This document shows positions 36,697 to 45,255 of a stretch of 64,000 bases of DNA, one piece after another (positions within the stretch are counted from its first letter, which is position 1; each line of letters starts with the position of its first letter). The stretch comes from Blastobasis lacticolella. Lineage: Eukaryota > Arthropoda > Insecta > Lepidoptera > Blastobasidae. The notes beneath the pieces are model-generated. The model saw nothing but the letters and a program-made list of their open reading frames with translations. It was not told the origin of the DNA and searched no databases. The stretch is from contig LR990049.1 of NCBI GenBank assembly GCA_905147135.1, forward strand, positions 15,703,428 to 15,767,427. The letters are read 5' to 3'. The translations under genes and the position numbers were made by a program.

Positions 36697-36818
36697 TATA
36701 ATCTATCAGAAGAACCAGCTCGCATAATTACTATTGAACTTCCCTTACAGGTAAGTTTCTTTTAATAGTTAATTATGCTTCACTGGTTATTCTGATAGAT
36801 TATACACTTATTGTAGGA
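36697..36818 (-). repeat. DIRS internal complementary region (circle-junction template)
   Basis: 36697-36776 is the reverse complement of 36393-36472, the 3' end of the element. 36772-36818 equals the reverse complement of 41318-41272, the 5' end. The two halves meet at TTAATTATGCTTC, so the region spells out the head-to-tail junction of a circular intermediate, as known for DIRS1-type elements. Confidence 0.9.
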
Positions 36819-36894
36819 TGTTTAGAGCATGAAAATAAATTTCAATTGATATATATCGTTATATTTTGCCAACTAATTAACAATCAATAGCGAC

Positions 36895-37821
36895 TTAAAT
36901 CAATATTGCTCTTGCAAAACTTTCCTCTAGAGTGTCCTCTATGACAGGCCTATTATAAAAAGCCGCGAACGTACGGGAGGAATTAGTCCAGCCCGCTGCT
37001 TTTATGATTAGCTGGAGGTTAACGCCACACCGGCTAGCAGCTGACGTGGCAGCATGCCGGGTGCTGTGAGCGGAGAACACATCGGTGTTCAACCCACCTA
37101 CTCAGCGTTTGTGAGGTCACTCTAGAGTGCGGTTTCTTAAAACTAATAAACAAATAATCGTTATTTGCAGCTCTTAATGGTCCTGTTCTTTCTAAATAAC
37201 ACTGCAAGGCTTTTGCAGGACATACTTCTGGCTTTTCATTAAAGAAAGGCAAAACCAGTAAGGGCTGTGTTCGATTTACACCCGAAGTTTTAATCATATC
37301 TGGAATTTTAATTACAATTTTTGAACCTTGAGCATCTATATTACCTAGTTTGATTAGTGATAGGGTTTGAACCCGGTGAGCCGTGACTAAGGCAAGCAAT
37401 GTAGCTAATTTTTTTGATAAATTATCTAAAGGAATCGTTTCATTGGGATGAAGTGTACATAGTTTGTTTAAAACAATTGTTGGATCCCACGTGTAATCAT
37501 ACTTTGGGAGTGTAGGAGATCTCCTAAAAACACCTTTTAAAAACCGTGATATTAAACCATCTTCCATTTGTTTACCTAATATCAGAGTTAGAGCGGATCT
37601 ATAACAGTTTAAGGTACCATATTTAGCGCCCTTCCCATAAATTGTTGTAAAAACTCTAAGATAATTGATACTGACGATTCAAAATGATTATAACTATTAC
37701 AAAATTGATGCCATTCCTTCAATGCTGACTGATATTGATTGAAAGTATTCTTAGATAGAGAGTCTATGAGAATATTTAAGGCCTGAAAAGGCGCTCCTCG
37801 TCTCGAGAATGCTTCCCGCAC
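36895..37821 (-). pseudogene. DIRS tyrosine recombinase, broken by two frameshifts
   Basis: Site-specific recombinase that would insert the circular DNA into the genome. There are three pieces in different frames. The N-terminal part (37821 down to about 37635) has a SAM-like core-binding region ('NTFNQYQSALKEWHQFC'). The central part (about 37640-37095) has box I with the first catalytic Arg ('AHRVQTLSLIKLG'). The C-terminal part (about 37095-36895) has the box II signature 'HSTRH' and the nucleophile Tyr in 'FAAFYNRP', so the Arg-His-Arg-Tyr set is present across the pieces. Break 1 near 37635 looks like a one-base loss; break 2 near 37090 looks like a small out-of-frame deletion just after 'LSRWV'. 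The N-terminal frame overlaps the end of the RT frame by 46 nt. Confidence 0.87.
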
Positions 37822-39908
37822 AAAACTCCTGCCATCAAAGACAGTTTCTTGTGTAGAGGATGTCTCCTCCTGGAAGGAGAAGATAGTAATTTAGAATTTG
37901 CGTTAAGAATCATTACTTTTGAAATACATAGTTTTTTGAATAAAGGATACCAAGGCTGGTTTGGCCAGTGAGGGACAACTACAATTCCAGTTGCTTTATC
38001 GGAAATAATCTTATTCAAAACTCTTAAAACTAATGAAAACGGAGGAAATGCGTAAAACAAGTATTGACTCCAATTTAATGTAAAAGCATCAACGCAAAAC
38101 GAATGCGGATCACTAAACCATGATACATATTTAGAGCACTTGTAATTAAACCTGCTGGCAAATAAATCTATTTCCGGAGAAAAGAATTTATTAACTATAT
38201 CTTGGTAAGGTGACTTTTGTAGCTCCCATTCTGTGTCACAGTGTTTCCTCCTAGATTCAAAGTCCGCTGCAGAGTTTTCCGATGAGGAAATGTAAGAAGC
38301 AAAAACAAAATTATTTTTGGATTCGCATAATGCCCATATATCTTTTGCAATCTGATTTAAGTGTGGATATTGGACACCTCCCATCCTATTGATATAGGAG
38401 ATGGCAGTCTTATTGTCTATACGCATAAGTATTTCTGAATTGTAAATATTTTTAGAAAATATTTTTAATGAAAAGAATGCTGCTAAAAGTTCTAATTCAT
38501 TTATATGTTTCTTAGACTCGGTACTAGACCAGGGTCCACTTGCTCTTTTGTCTTCACAAGAGGCTCCCCAACCGGTCTTTGAAGCGTCTGAATAAATTTC
38601 CAAAACGTAACTATTTTGTCTAATATTATTTAAAGTTGTATCTATATTATCTAGCCACCACTGGAAATCTTGTTGTAGGTAATCAGGGATAATCATTGTT
38701 TTATCGTAATTTTCATACTCTAACAAGTTTAAATATTTGACACGCTCAAATAATTTTGTGTGAGACCAACCATAAGCTACTGCTGGGCACGCTGATGTAA
38801 TTAGGCCTAAAAAACGTGCAAACCTTCGTATACTACATGATTCCGTGTAACTTAAACTTAAAGCTTCGGATTTAATTAAAGAGCGTTTTTCATCGGGGAG
38901 AGATATTGTCATATACTTCGAATTAAAACGAAAACCGAGATATTTGCATGACAATTTTGGAGTTAATGAACTCTTTTCATAATTTATAACAAATCCCAGA
39001 GACTTCAACAAGGTTTCAGTGGCGAGTAAATTACGCTTACATTCCTTATATGTATTTCCTACTAGCCACAAATCGTCTAGAAATATGACTGATATATGGC
39101 CCAAACTACGTAGGTGTTGTACCACAGGCTTCATTAATTTTGTGAAGACAAATGGAGCCACATTTAGACCAAAGGGTAACACAGTAAACTCATAAAGTTG
39201 TGTCTTATATTGAAAACGTAAGTATTTACGATCGTTTTCATGTATGTTTAATAAAAAATAGGCATCTTTCAGGTCCATCGTGCACATATAACAGTTTCTA
39301 TGCATTAATTTAATGACACTCCTATAATCCTCCAGTTTAAAATGAGAGGTACTAATAAATTTGTTTAATGGCTTCAAATTTAGTATCATACGTTTGTTTC
39401 CATTTGTTTTATCAACTAGAAAAATTCTTGATACAAATTGATTTTTACATGGAGAGCATTCTCTAACAGCACCAATAGAAATGAGTTTAATAATTTCCTT
39501 TGTAAAAAACTTATCTTCTTCATTATTATGAGGAATTGTGTTAAGAGGAGTGTGTTGATGAACACGTTCGGTAAAAGGTATACGGTAGCCTTTAACCCAA
39601 GAAAGTACAGTTTTGTCAGATGTAAGACGTTGCCACTGAGAATAAAACTGTTTAATTCTGCCTGCGTGACATCTTACCTCGGCTATGCGCGCTTGACTGG
39701 TGGAAGGCGCTGGCTCGTCTGCGCGCGGCGCGCGGTTGTTGCAGGCGCCTGACGACGGTCGCGGTATGCTCCCGCTGGCAGTTGGTTGTAAGCAGGTACC
39801 TCGCGGTATGCTCCCGCTGACAATTGGCTGTATGCAGTTACCATCCGGCGTGACGAGCCCTTCCAGTTTAAAGCACTCGACGGCTGAGAAATGTTGCTGG
39901 TCTTTACT
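37776..39908 (-). CDS. DIRS reverse transcriptase-RNase H (intact frame)
   Basis: Copies element RNA into DNA and removes the RNA strand. The frame is open from 39908 to a stop at 37776 (about 710 codons). The RT core contains 'FLDDLW' (active-site DD) and 'LPFGLNVAPFVFTKLM'. RNase H follows with its Asp ('EIYSDASKTGWG'), Glu ('NELELLAAFF'), Asp ('RIDNKTAISYINRMGG') and a late Asp ('NSAADFESR'). A C-terminal part with 'DLFASRF' and 'YAFPPFSLVLRVLNKI' is typical of DIRS polyproteins and falls where a Dam-like methyltransferase domain is described; I cannot confirm that assignment. The first Met (39389) lies inside the RT domain. The Met-less part overlaps gag by about 226 nt, so translation probably relies on frameshifting or another route. 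Confidence 0.9.
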   Translation of the reverse strand, partial: SKDQQHFSAVECFKLEGLVTPDGNCIQPIVSGSIPRGTCLQPTASGSIPRPSSGACNNRAPRADEPAPSTSQARIAEVRCHAGRIKQFYSQWQRLTSDKTVLSWVKGYRIPFTERVHQHTPLNTIPHNNEEDKFFTKEIIKLISIGAVRECSPCKNQFVSRIFLVDKTNGNKRMILNLKPLNKFISTSHFKLEDYRSVIKLMHRNCYMCTMDLKDAYFLLNIHENDRKYLRFQYKTQLYEFTVLPFGLNVAPFVFTKLMKPVVQHLRSLGHISVIFLDDLWLVGNTYKECKRNLLATETLLKSLGFVINYEKSSLTPKLSCKYLGFRFNSKYMTISLPDEKRSLIKSEALSLSYTESCSIRRFARFLGLITSACPAVAYGWSHTKLFERVKYLNLLEYENYDKTMIIPDYLQQDFQWWLDNIDTTLNNIRQNSYVLEIYSDASKTGWGASCEDKRASGPWSSTESKKHINELELLAAFFSLKIFSKNIYNSEILMRIDNKTAISYINRMGGVQYPHLNQIAKDIWALCESKNNFVFASYISSSENSAADFESRRKHCDTEWELQKSPYQDIVNKFFSPEIDLFASRFNYKCSKYVSWFSDPHSFCVDAFTLNWSQYLFYAFPPFSLVLRVLNKIISDKATGIVVVPHWPNQPWYPLFKKLCISKVMILNANSKLLSSPSRRRHPLHKKLSLMAGVLCGKHSRDEERLFRP

Positions 39909-41126
39909 TTATTCCTAGATCGTTGGTTGGAAATCTTAGGTTTAGATTTAATTTCCGTCGCTGATTTTGAACAAGCTTTGGTTGCTTTTAGCCTTTCGTA
40001 CAGACCAAACAACAGATGATCACGGGGCAAATCCTTAATGGCATCTTTCGTGTTTTTGGTTAAAGCTTGAGCTACTAGTGACCTTCTAGTAATGGATTCT
40101 ACGAAATGTAAGTCCGCAAGGATCTGACCGCTGTCTCCTAAGTACTTAATCAATTGATCGCGAATATCCTTGTCAGGTATCTTGGTAGCGACATCTATCG
40201 CCCTTCCGATGCATGTGATGCCAGCACCCAGCTGCTGTTGTTTGTACTCTAATTTCGAATCTCTTTTTATCGACGATTCTTGTACCGCCGCTTTTATTTC
40301 GTCGTTTAGCTTCGGCGGTCTAATTAATGTACAATTTGACGGAGGAAGGTAATTCTTAAGGAGATCGGAACGTAGTTCCTTTTTTATCCCTTTTTGTAGA
40401 ATATTATTCCATCGAATAGCGATGTGGGCGTGAATATCGCCACTAAAATCATTACTTAATGTAGGATCTTCTCCCAAAATAGAAAAAATATCATTCGTGA
40501 CGGTATCATCGTTAACTGTTGCAGCTGAAATTAGAAAAAACAATTTGAGTTACCTATGGGTGATACATTTTCAAGACACTGTTGCGTGTGACATCTAGTC
40601 AACCCTTCTAACATTGTTTTAGACATTACGTACGATATCCAGTCAATACTTGTAATGCTAACATTCGGATTGCGTACGCCATACAGACAATACTTGCAAT
40701 CGATCAGTTGGATGTAGATATTTTTCAACGATTATCATGATTTAAACATTACGTACGACATCCAGTCAGTACTTGTAATGTTAACGTTCGGATGCGTATG
40801 TCATACAGACGATACTTGCAAGCGATAAAAGTAAGGGTAGGTATAAATAGTAATATGATTATGGATATTTTTATAATTCATGGGTACTACTAACCTTCAT
40901 TGGTACAGCCGTCCTACTCAACCGATGAGCTATCGCTAGATATCACACGTGCCTGCCGAACCCTTTTTGGAGGGGGCGAATTTGGGCACGAGCTATTTGA
41001 ATGACTGTCCGTAGATACTGAATCACTGATCACGCGATGCCGTTTCCGCAATTTATTCTCCAACATCCGAATTTCTTCTCGAATTTTTGATGAATTCATG
41101 ATTCGATATGTGTGACGTGTGAACAA
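39683..41126 (-). pseudogene. DIRS gag-like gene, two exons, stop in exon 1
   Basis: Exon 2 (40524-39683) encodes about 280 residues with a DIRS gag-like block ('ILGEDPT', 'RSDLLKNYLPPSNC', 'PPKLNDEIKAA') and a C-terminal region with two copies of an 'AYxQLxAGAYR' repeat. Exon 1 (41126 or 41099 to 40895) encodes a charged, serine-rich start (RMLENKLRKRHR). The intron is predicted at 40894-40525, with donor AAG|GTTAGT and acceptor TTTCTAATTTCAG; these give matching phases. An in-frame TAG at 40916-40914 lies seven codons before the donor and would cut the product short. The Met at 40543 falls in the intron acceptor and is probably not the true start. The function would be capsid-like packaging, by analogy. 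Confidence 0.72.
40580..40830 (-). repeat. Tandem repeats inside the gag intron
   Basis: Two copies about 123 bp apart, starting ACATTACGTACG at 40623 and 40746 and containing CATCCAGTCA, ACTTGTAATG and CATACAGACRATACTTGCAA. A partial third copy lies at 40584-40615. Confidence 0.75.
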
Positions 41127-41147
41127 CGGAACACAAGAACATACAAT

Positions 41148-41318
41148 GACAAGATGGCTGCGCGTGAGGTCCGACCGGCGCGGGCGGCCGCGGGGTACGG
41201 CAAGGAGGGGGATATTTTTTGTTTTTTTTTAGGAGCTTTAAACTCTTGTGGCAACGGATATACATGCGCATATCTACAATAAGTGTATAATCTATCAGAA
41301 TAACCAGTGAAGCATAAT
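41148..41318 (-). repeat. DIRS 5' inverted terminal repeat
   Basis: Reverse complement of 36459-36613 over its inner part. Its outer end reads ATTATGCTTCACTGG on the minus strand, which appears again in the internal complementary region. The outer boundary is at 41314-41318 (ATAAT). Confidence 0.88.
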
Positions 41319-41953
41319 GTCAAATAGTTAGTCAGTCAGTTTAAACATAGGGCTAGATGGGATCGAGGTCAGAACAGGCGGTGTTGTGTTTTCAACACTG
41401 TAGTTTCAAACTGCAATAAATAATTGAATTGAATTGAATTGAACGCTTTACTGTGATAAAGGTGTAATTCAAGCGGGGACTTTAACAAACGAGTCTTATA
41501 TAGTGGTGTATTTGAAACGTGTCTATCGCAAACGGTATTTTATACTTGAAAGGCATCCAACCTGCTTTAGTCATCTCCAAATTTACGACCCATTTTTACA
41601 GATAAAATATCCAGGGCTGCGGCTTTTCTAAACAAAGGGTTTTCAGAGGGTCCTTTCTTCCTTAAAGATAGAGCATAATGAGCCTTAGCCTTACGTAAGA
41701 GAGGTCTTCGCAACGCCTCGCACAAGTAAAAAAGTTATCTCCTTTAAATTGGAGAAGGGAAAATTCACATTTCTGTGGCGTAAGTGAATACGTAGTAGCT
41801 TTGAAGGGTTAAACTGTCTATGAATACAAATTACAAATATATTTTTCTTTTCTTTAGTGATATTTTATTAAGTAGGTACGTATATGTATAATTTACAAAT
41901 TTACCTACCTTCTAGATAACAAGTATAGGTACAAGGTTCCTAATTTATAGAAA
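41319..41953. other. Non-genic flank of the DIRS element
   Basis: Includes a short repeated tract (AATTGAATTGAATTGAA, about 41423-41440). No gene seen. Confidence 0.45.
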
Positions 41954-42181
41954 ACTATTGGACCCGGAACGACTTCGTACGCGTATACCCTCTTTACCCC
42001 TACCTACCCTCTTTTTCTTGCTTTTATAAGCAAGGATATACCTTTCTCTTGAATCATTCTATCTATTATTGAAAGCCGCTTTAAAATCCGTTGCGTAGTT
42101 TAAAAGATCGAAAGCGTACATAAATACACACATTGATACATAGGGACAGCAAGCGACATTGTTTTATACTATTTAAAGATA
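41954..42181 (-). mobile_element. Helitron fragment (AAAGTCGCTTCC family), minus strand
   Basis: Plus-strand reading runs CTATTGGACCCGGAACGACTTCG ... TTGCGTAGTTTAAAAGATCG ... GCGACATTGTTTTATACT. It is a diverged relative of 24699-24898, with the CTAG end mutated to CTAT. Confidence 0.68.
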
Positions 42182-42603
42182 GAACAAGTGAAATGATACT
42201 TCAGGAACAAGTGTTATGAAAATTACAAAAACTTATATTTAAAAGGACGCGTCTATTATTATCCGTCAACTTTATCTCTACAATTGCTCCCGTCTCGGAT
42301 GATGCTGAATAATTATTAATTAGGGAGAGTTCTCAGAAATGTAACAACGGAGTACTTTGGACTTAATGCAAACCTAATGAGAATGGATAATGGCGTTTTC
42401 AGCATTTTCAGCACTTCGCTTCCAAGTGGTTGCGCGGGTATATTATAATGTGAATACAGCTTCGTTGGCAACTCAATGTTTGAATATGCAATACTTGAGG
42501 TACTGTATCGTTTGTCTGGAAATAGGTAACAAAAAATCATTGGTCATTACGAGGTAGGACAATCTCTGTCAAGCCTAAGTTTACGTGGATTGGTAAGGAT
42601 AAG

Positions 42604-42735
42604 GTGTTATCCTAATTGGCAGCAGTCGTTCGACCACGGTCGTGCGATAGGTGGTTTTGAGGTCTCCTATTGGTCGGACAACGTACGTCGTACGACCATG
42701 GTCGCACGACCATTGCCAATTAGGACAGCGCTTTA
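42604..42735. mobile_element. Small hairpin MITE
   Basis: TATCCTAATTGGCA near 42608 and TGCCAATTAGGACA near 42714 form inverted ends. The inside is full of CGACCACGGTCGTGCGA / TCGCACGACC complementary pieces. It is about 130 bp and non-coding. Confidence 0.7.
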
Positions 42736-44667
42736 TACTACCGCCTAATCATTTATTGCCGCTGAGCAACAAATACTTAAATTTCGCTGTTGAAAACACA
42801 GTTCTGTTATTTAAAATAGGTAAGTACACGAATCGAGTTTTACAAGTCACTTTATCAGTTACACACTTTCCAGTGCCCAAAGAAAGCACCTTAAAGTCAT
42901 CGGACAGAAAATGGTTAGGGCCGTATATCTCTTAGACCTTATCGTTCTAACTTTACGCCCTGACACGTAAATCGTCCTAGTTCTATCTCACAAACATCGA
43001 GTAGCACAGTAGGACCACTGCGAAACGATCTGCAAACTTCCCGTTGTTATTTAGGTGAAGTGCTACCCAGTAAATAACCTTCACAGTTAGTTTCTACACG
43101 ACGTTTATGTCGCTCTGTACTAAGCTCGACGGAAGGGCGCATTTTATGTTTTGCTGTTACATTCTGCTCTTAAGTGTACGAGGGTATGTGTACAGGCTTT
43201 TGAGGGCCACACTCCTTCAAATTCGCGTTTTCAGCGTTACGAATTATTGCGGCGGATATTGTTTTGTTTTCATTTTATAGATATTACTGGTAAAATTTAT
43301 ACAAAAAAATTAAGTTAATTCTCAGTGACAATGCACCAGGGCTTCGATTCTGGTACGGGAATCGTCTCAGTTGCAGTAACATTACAATTGCATTGCATGT
43401 CAAACGTGTGATCGTTATTCAAATGACAGATGTTGAGTTGAAACTTTCATGAGTTCGAACTTTTCCACAATTCGTTTTCTGGTACTTTAGTTGCATTATG
43501 GTTTTATGTGGCTGTTGGTACTCCAATAAATAAATAAATAACAAGTTGCATCTTTCTTAGTTGTCCAACTGCCTTCAATACTGTCAACGAAAACGTGTCA
43601 AAGGTCGAACAATGATTTAACTGCAATTTAACTGGGATGATGTTGGGACTGACTCGATACCTCGACGTATTTATAGTAACATCACAGTCACATTGCAACA
43701 TAATAACAACTGCATTGCACACCAGAATCGGTACCCTGCTGTGCATAATTGTAGATGTTATGGGCGACAGTTACCATCAGGTGGGATGTCTGCTCGTTTC
43801 TCATTGAATAGCATAAAAGTTTATTATTGTGCTCGCATAGGTTTCCGATACAGCACATTTATTGTTTTCGAGCGTATCAGCATATTCGATACCTCGTATT
43901 GGCTGTTTTGGAGTCTGTCGAGAAGTGGAAGTGGAAGAAGTGGTGGGGGAACTATGTCCAGCTATAAACCTCATTCCGTTATGAAGGCTGTTAACGTAAT
44001 AGACTTTAATAGGTTTTTACGGGGTCGGCAACGCGTGGGTGATGCCCCTGGTATTGCAAACGTCCATAGGCTGCGGTGACTGTTTACCATCAGGCAGGCC
44101 GTAAGCTTCTTTGCCGCATTAGTGGAATATATGTAAAAAAAGACTGTGAGGGCGCCGTAGGTTATCCTACGTCATCGAGTACACAAAAAATGTACTTCGT
44201 AGTGATAGTAGATGTTTAGGAGACCCAAAAGACGTTGGCCGGCCCGTGCGCTACCTGGCACAAAAAAAAAGATTTTTTTGTCACCTAATTCTCGACTTTG
44301 CGATAATAAGTGAGGCACCCTGTTTTTTACTTACAGAACCCACACAATGTATAATTATTACAGAGGATATGTAAGTAATATAGTTACAAAGCCAAAAATA
44401 TTTTTTTTTTTGCCCGGCTAAGCAAAGTGGAATTTTTCTTTTTCTCCATGAAGTAGTACACCCTATATTTATAGTATATATTTACCCTATATTTATATAT
44501 ATGTATAGTCTATAATTTTCATTTTGAATTTATCCTATTGTTACCGGATCTTCCATTCCAAAGTCTTACGTTCAATGCTTGCATTAGAACCATTAACCAT
44601 GACCCGTATTAAGTTATCAAGCAACCAAACACTCGAACCTCAATTAACATTGTTGCGCAACCATTAC
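42736..44667. other. Non-genic stretch with repeat fragments
   Basis: Repeat pieces: about 43320-43740 with inverted-looking ends ('TCGATTCTGGTACGGGAATC' against 'CCAGAATCGGTACCC'); 'GGGCGACAGTTACCATCAGG' at 43760; and a reverse copy of the trypsin-unit repeat at about 43990-44110 (CAACGCGTGGGTGATGCCCC). A T-rich run lies at 44400-44412. No gene recognised. Confidence 0.45.
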
Positions 44668-45255
44668 GGGCGTAGCAGTCAAATGGTATCTGTATATATG
44701 TTTGGTATCTGCACCCTCGCCGGACGCCCACAAAGCGCTTTTGAGGCTTCCTTCCAACGGTCTTAAAGTTTTATTGAGCTACTGAGGCAGAGCTACGTAC
44801 TCGTAGTTATATGTTGTATTATTGTAGGGATATTGAGCTCTGTCTTGAGTGGAAATGTAAAAACATGATGTTATTTGTTTTTTGGTATTGACGGAGTTTA
44901 GGGTGGTGTTGAACGTGATTTTTATTTTGTTTTTGGATTTAGTTTAGACGATCTGAGTGGTTCAGTTTGTTAACATGCCGTCTGCCACGCAGAGCTTCCA
45001 GGATTCGATTCCCGACCGAGCGTAGCGTAGTAGTCAAACGGTATCTGTATGTTTGGTAACTGCACCCTCGCCGGACGCCCAATAAGCGCTTTTGAGGCTT
45101 CCAACGGTCTTAAAACTTTATTGAGCTACTGAGGCAGAGCCACGTAGTTATATGTTGTATTATTGTATGTAGGTATGTTGAACTCTGTCTTAAGTGGAAA
45201 TATAAAGATAGGAAGATTTGTTTTTAGGTATTGACGGAGTGATGGTGGATTTGAT
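44668..45255 (+). repeat. ~345-bp direct duplication flanking a SINE head
   Basis: 'CACCCTCGCCGGACGCCCA' and 'TTATTGAGCTACTGAGGCAG' occur at about 44711/44772 and again at 45063/45119, with the following 100 bp also repeated. Between them (44946-45030) is a tRNA-like SINE head with GAGTGGTTCAGTTTGTTAAC and GGATTCGATTCCC. Confidence 0.75.

Larger units (their letters stand above)
36393..41318 (-). mobile_element. DIRS-like tyrosine-recombinase retrotransposon, ~4.93 kb
   Basis: The minus-strand element runs right to left: 5' inverted terminal repeat (41318-41148), gag-like gene, RT-RNase H, tyrosine recombinase, internal complementary region (36818-36697), 3' inverted terminal repeat (36613-36393). 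The two terminal repeats are inverted relative to each other, which separates DIRS-like elements from LTR elements. No integrase or protease is seen. Ends are placed at the shared ATAAT. The RT frame is intact, but gag exon 1 has a stop and the recombinase has two frameshifts, so this copy is probably not autonomous. Confidence 0.9.

Noticed and set aside
36444..36701. 85-codon frame in the DIRS 3' terminal repeat (a near copy at 41096-41323).
   Set aside because: The frame exists because the terminal repeats are GC-rich and conserved; it overlaps the non-coding terminal and internal complementary sequences.
40531..40728. Short minus-strand frame between the gag exons.
   Set aside because: It lies within the predicted intron and its tandem repeats.
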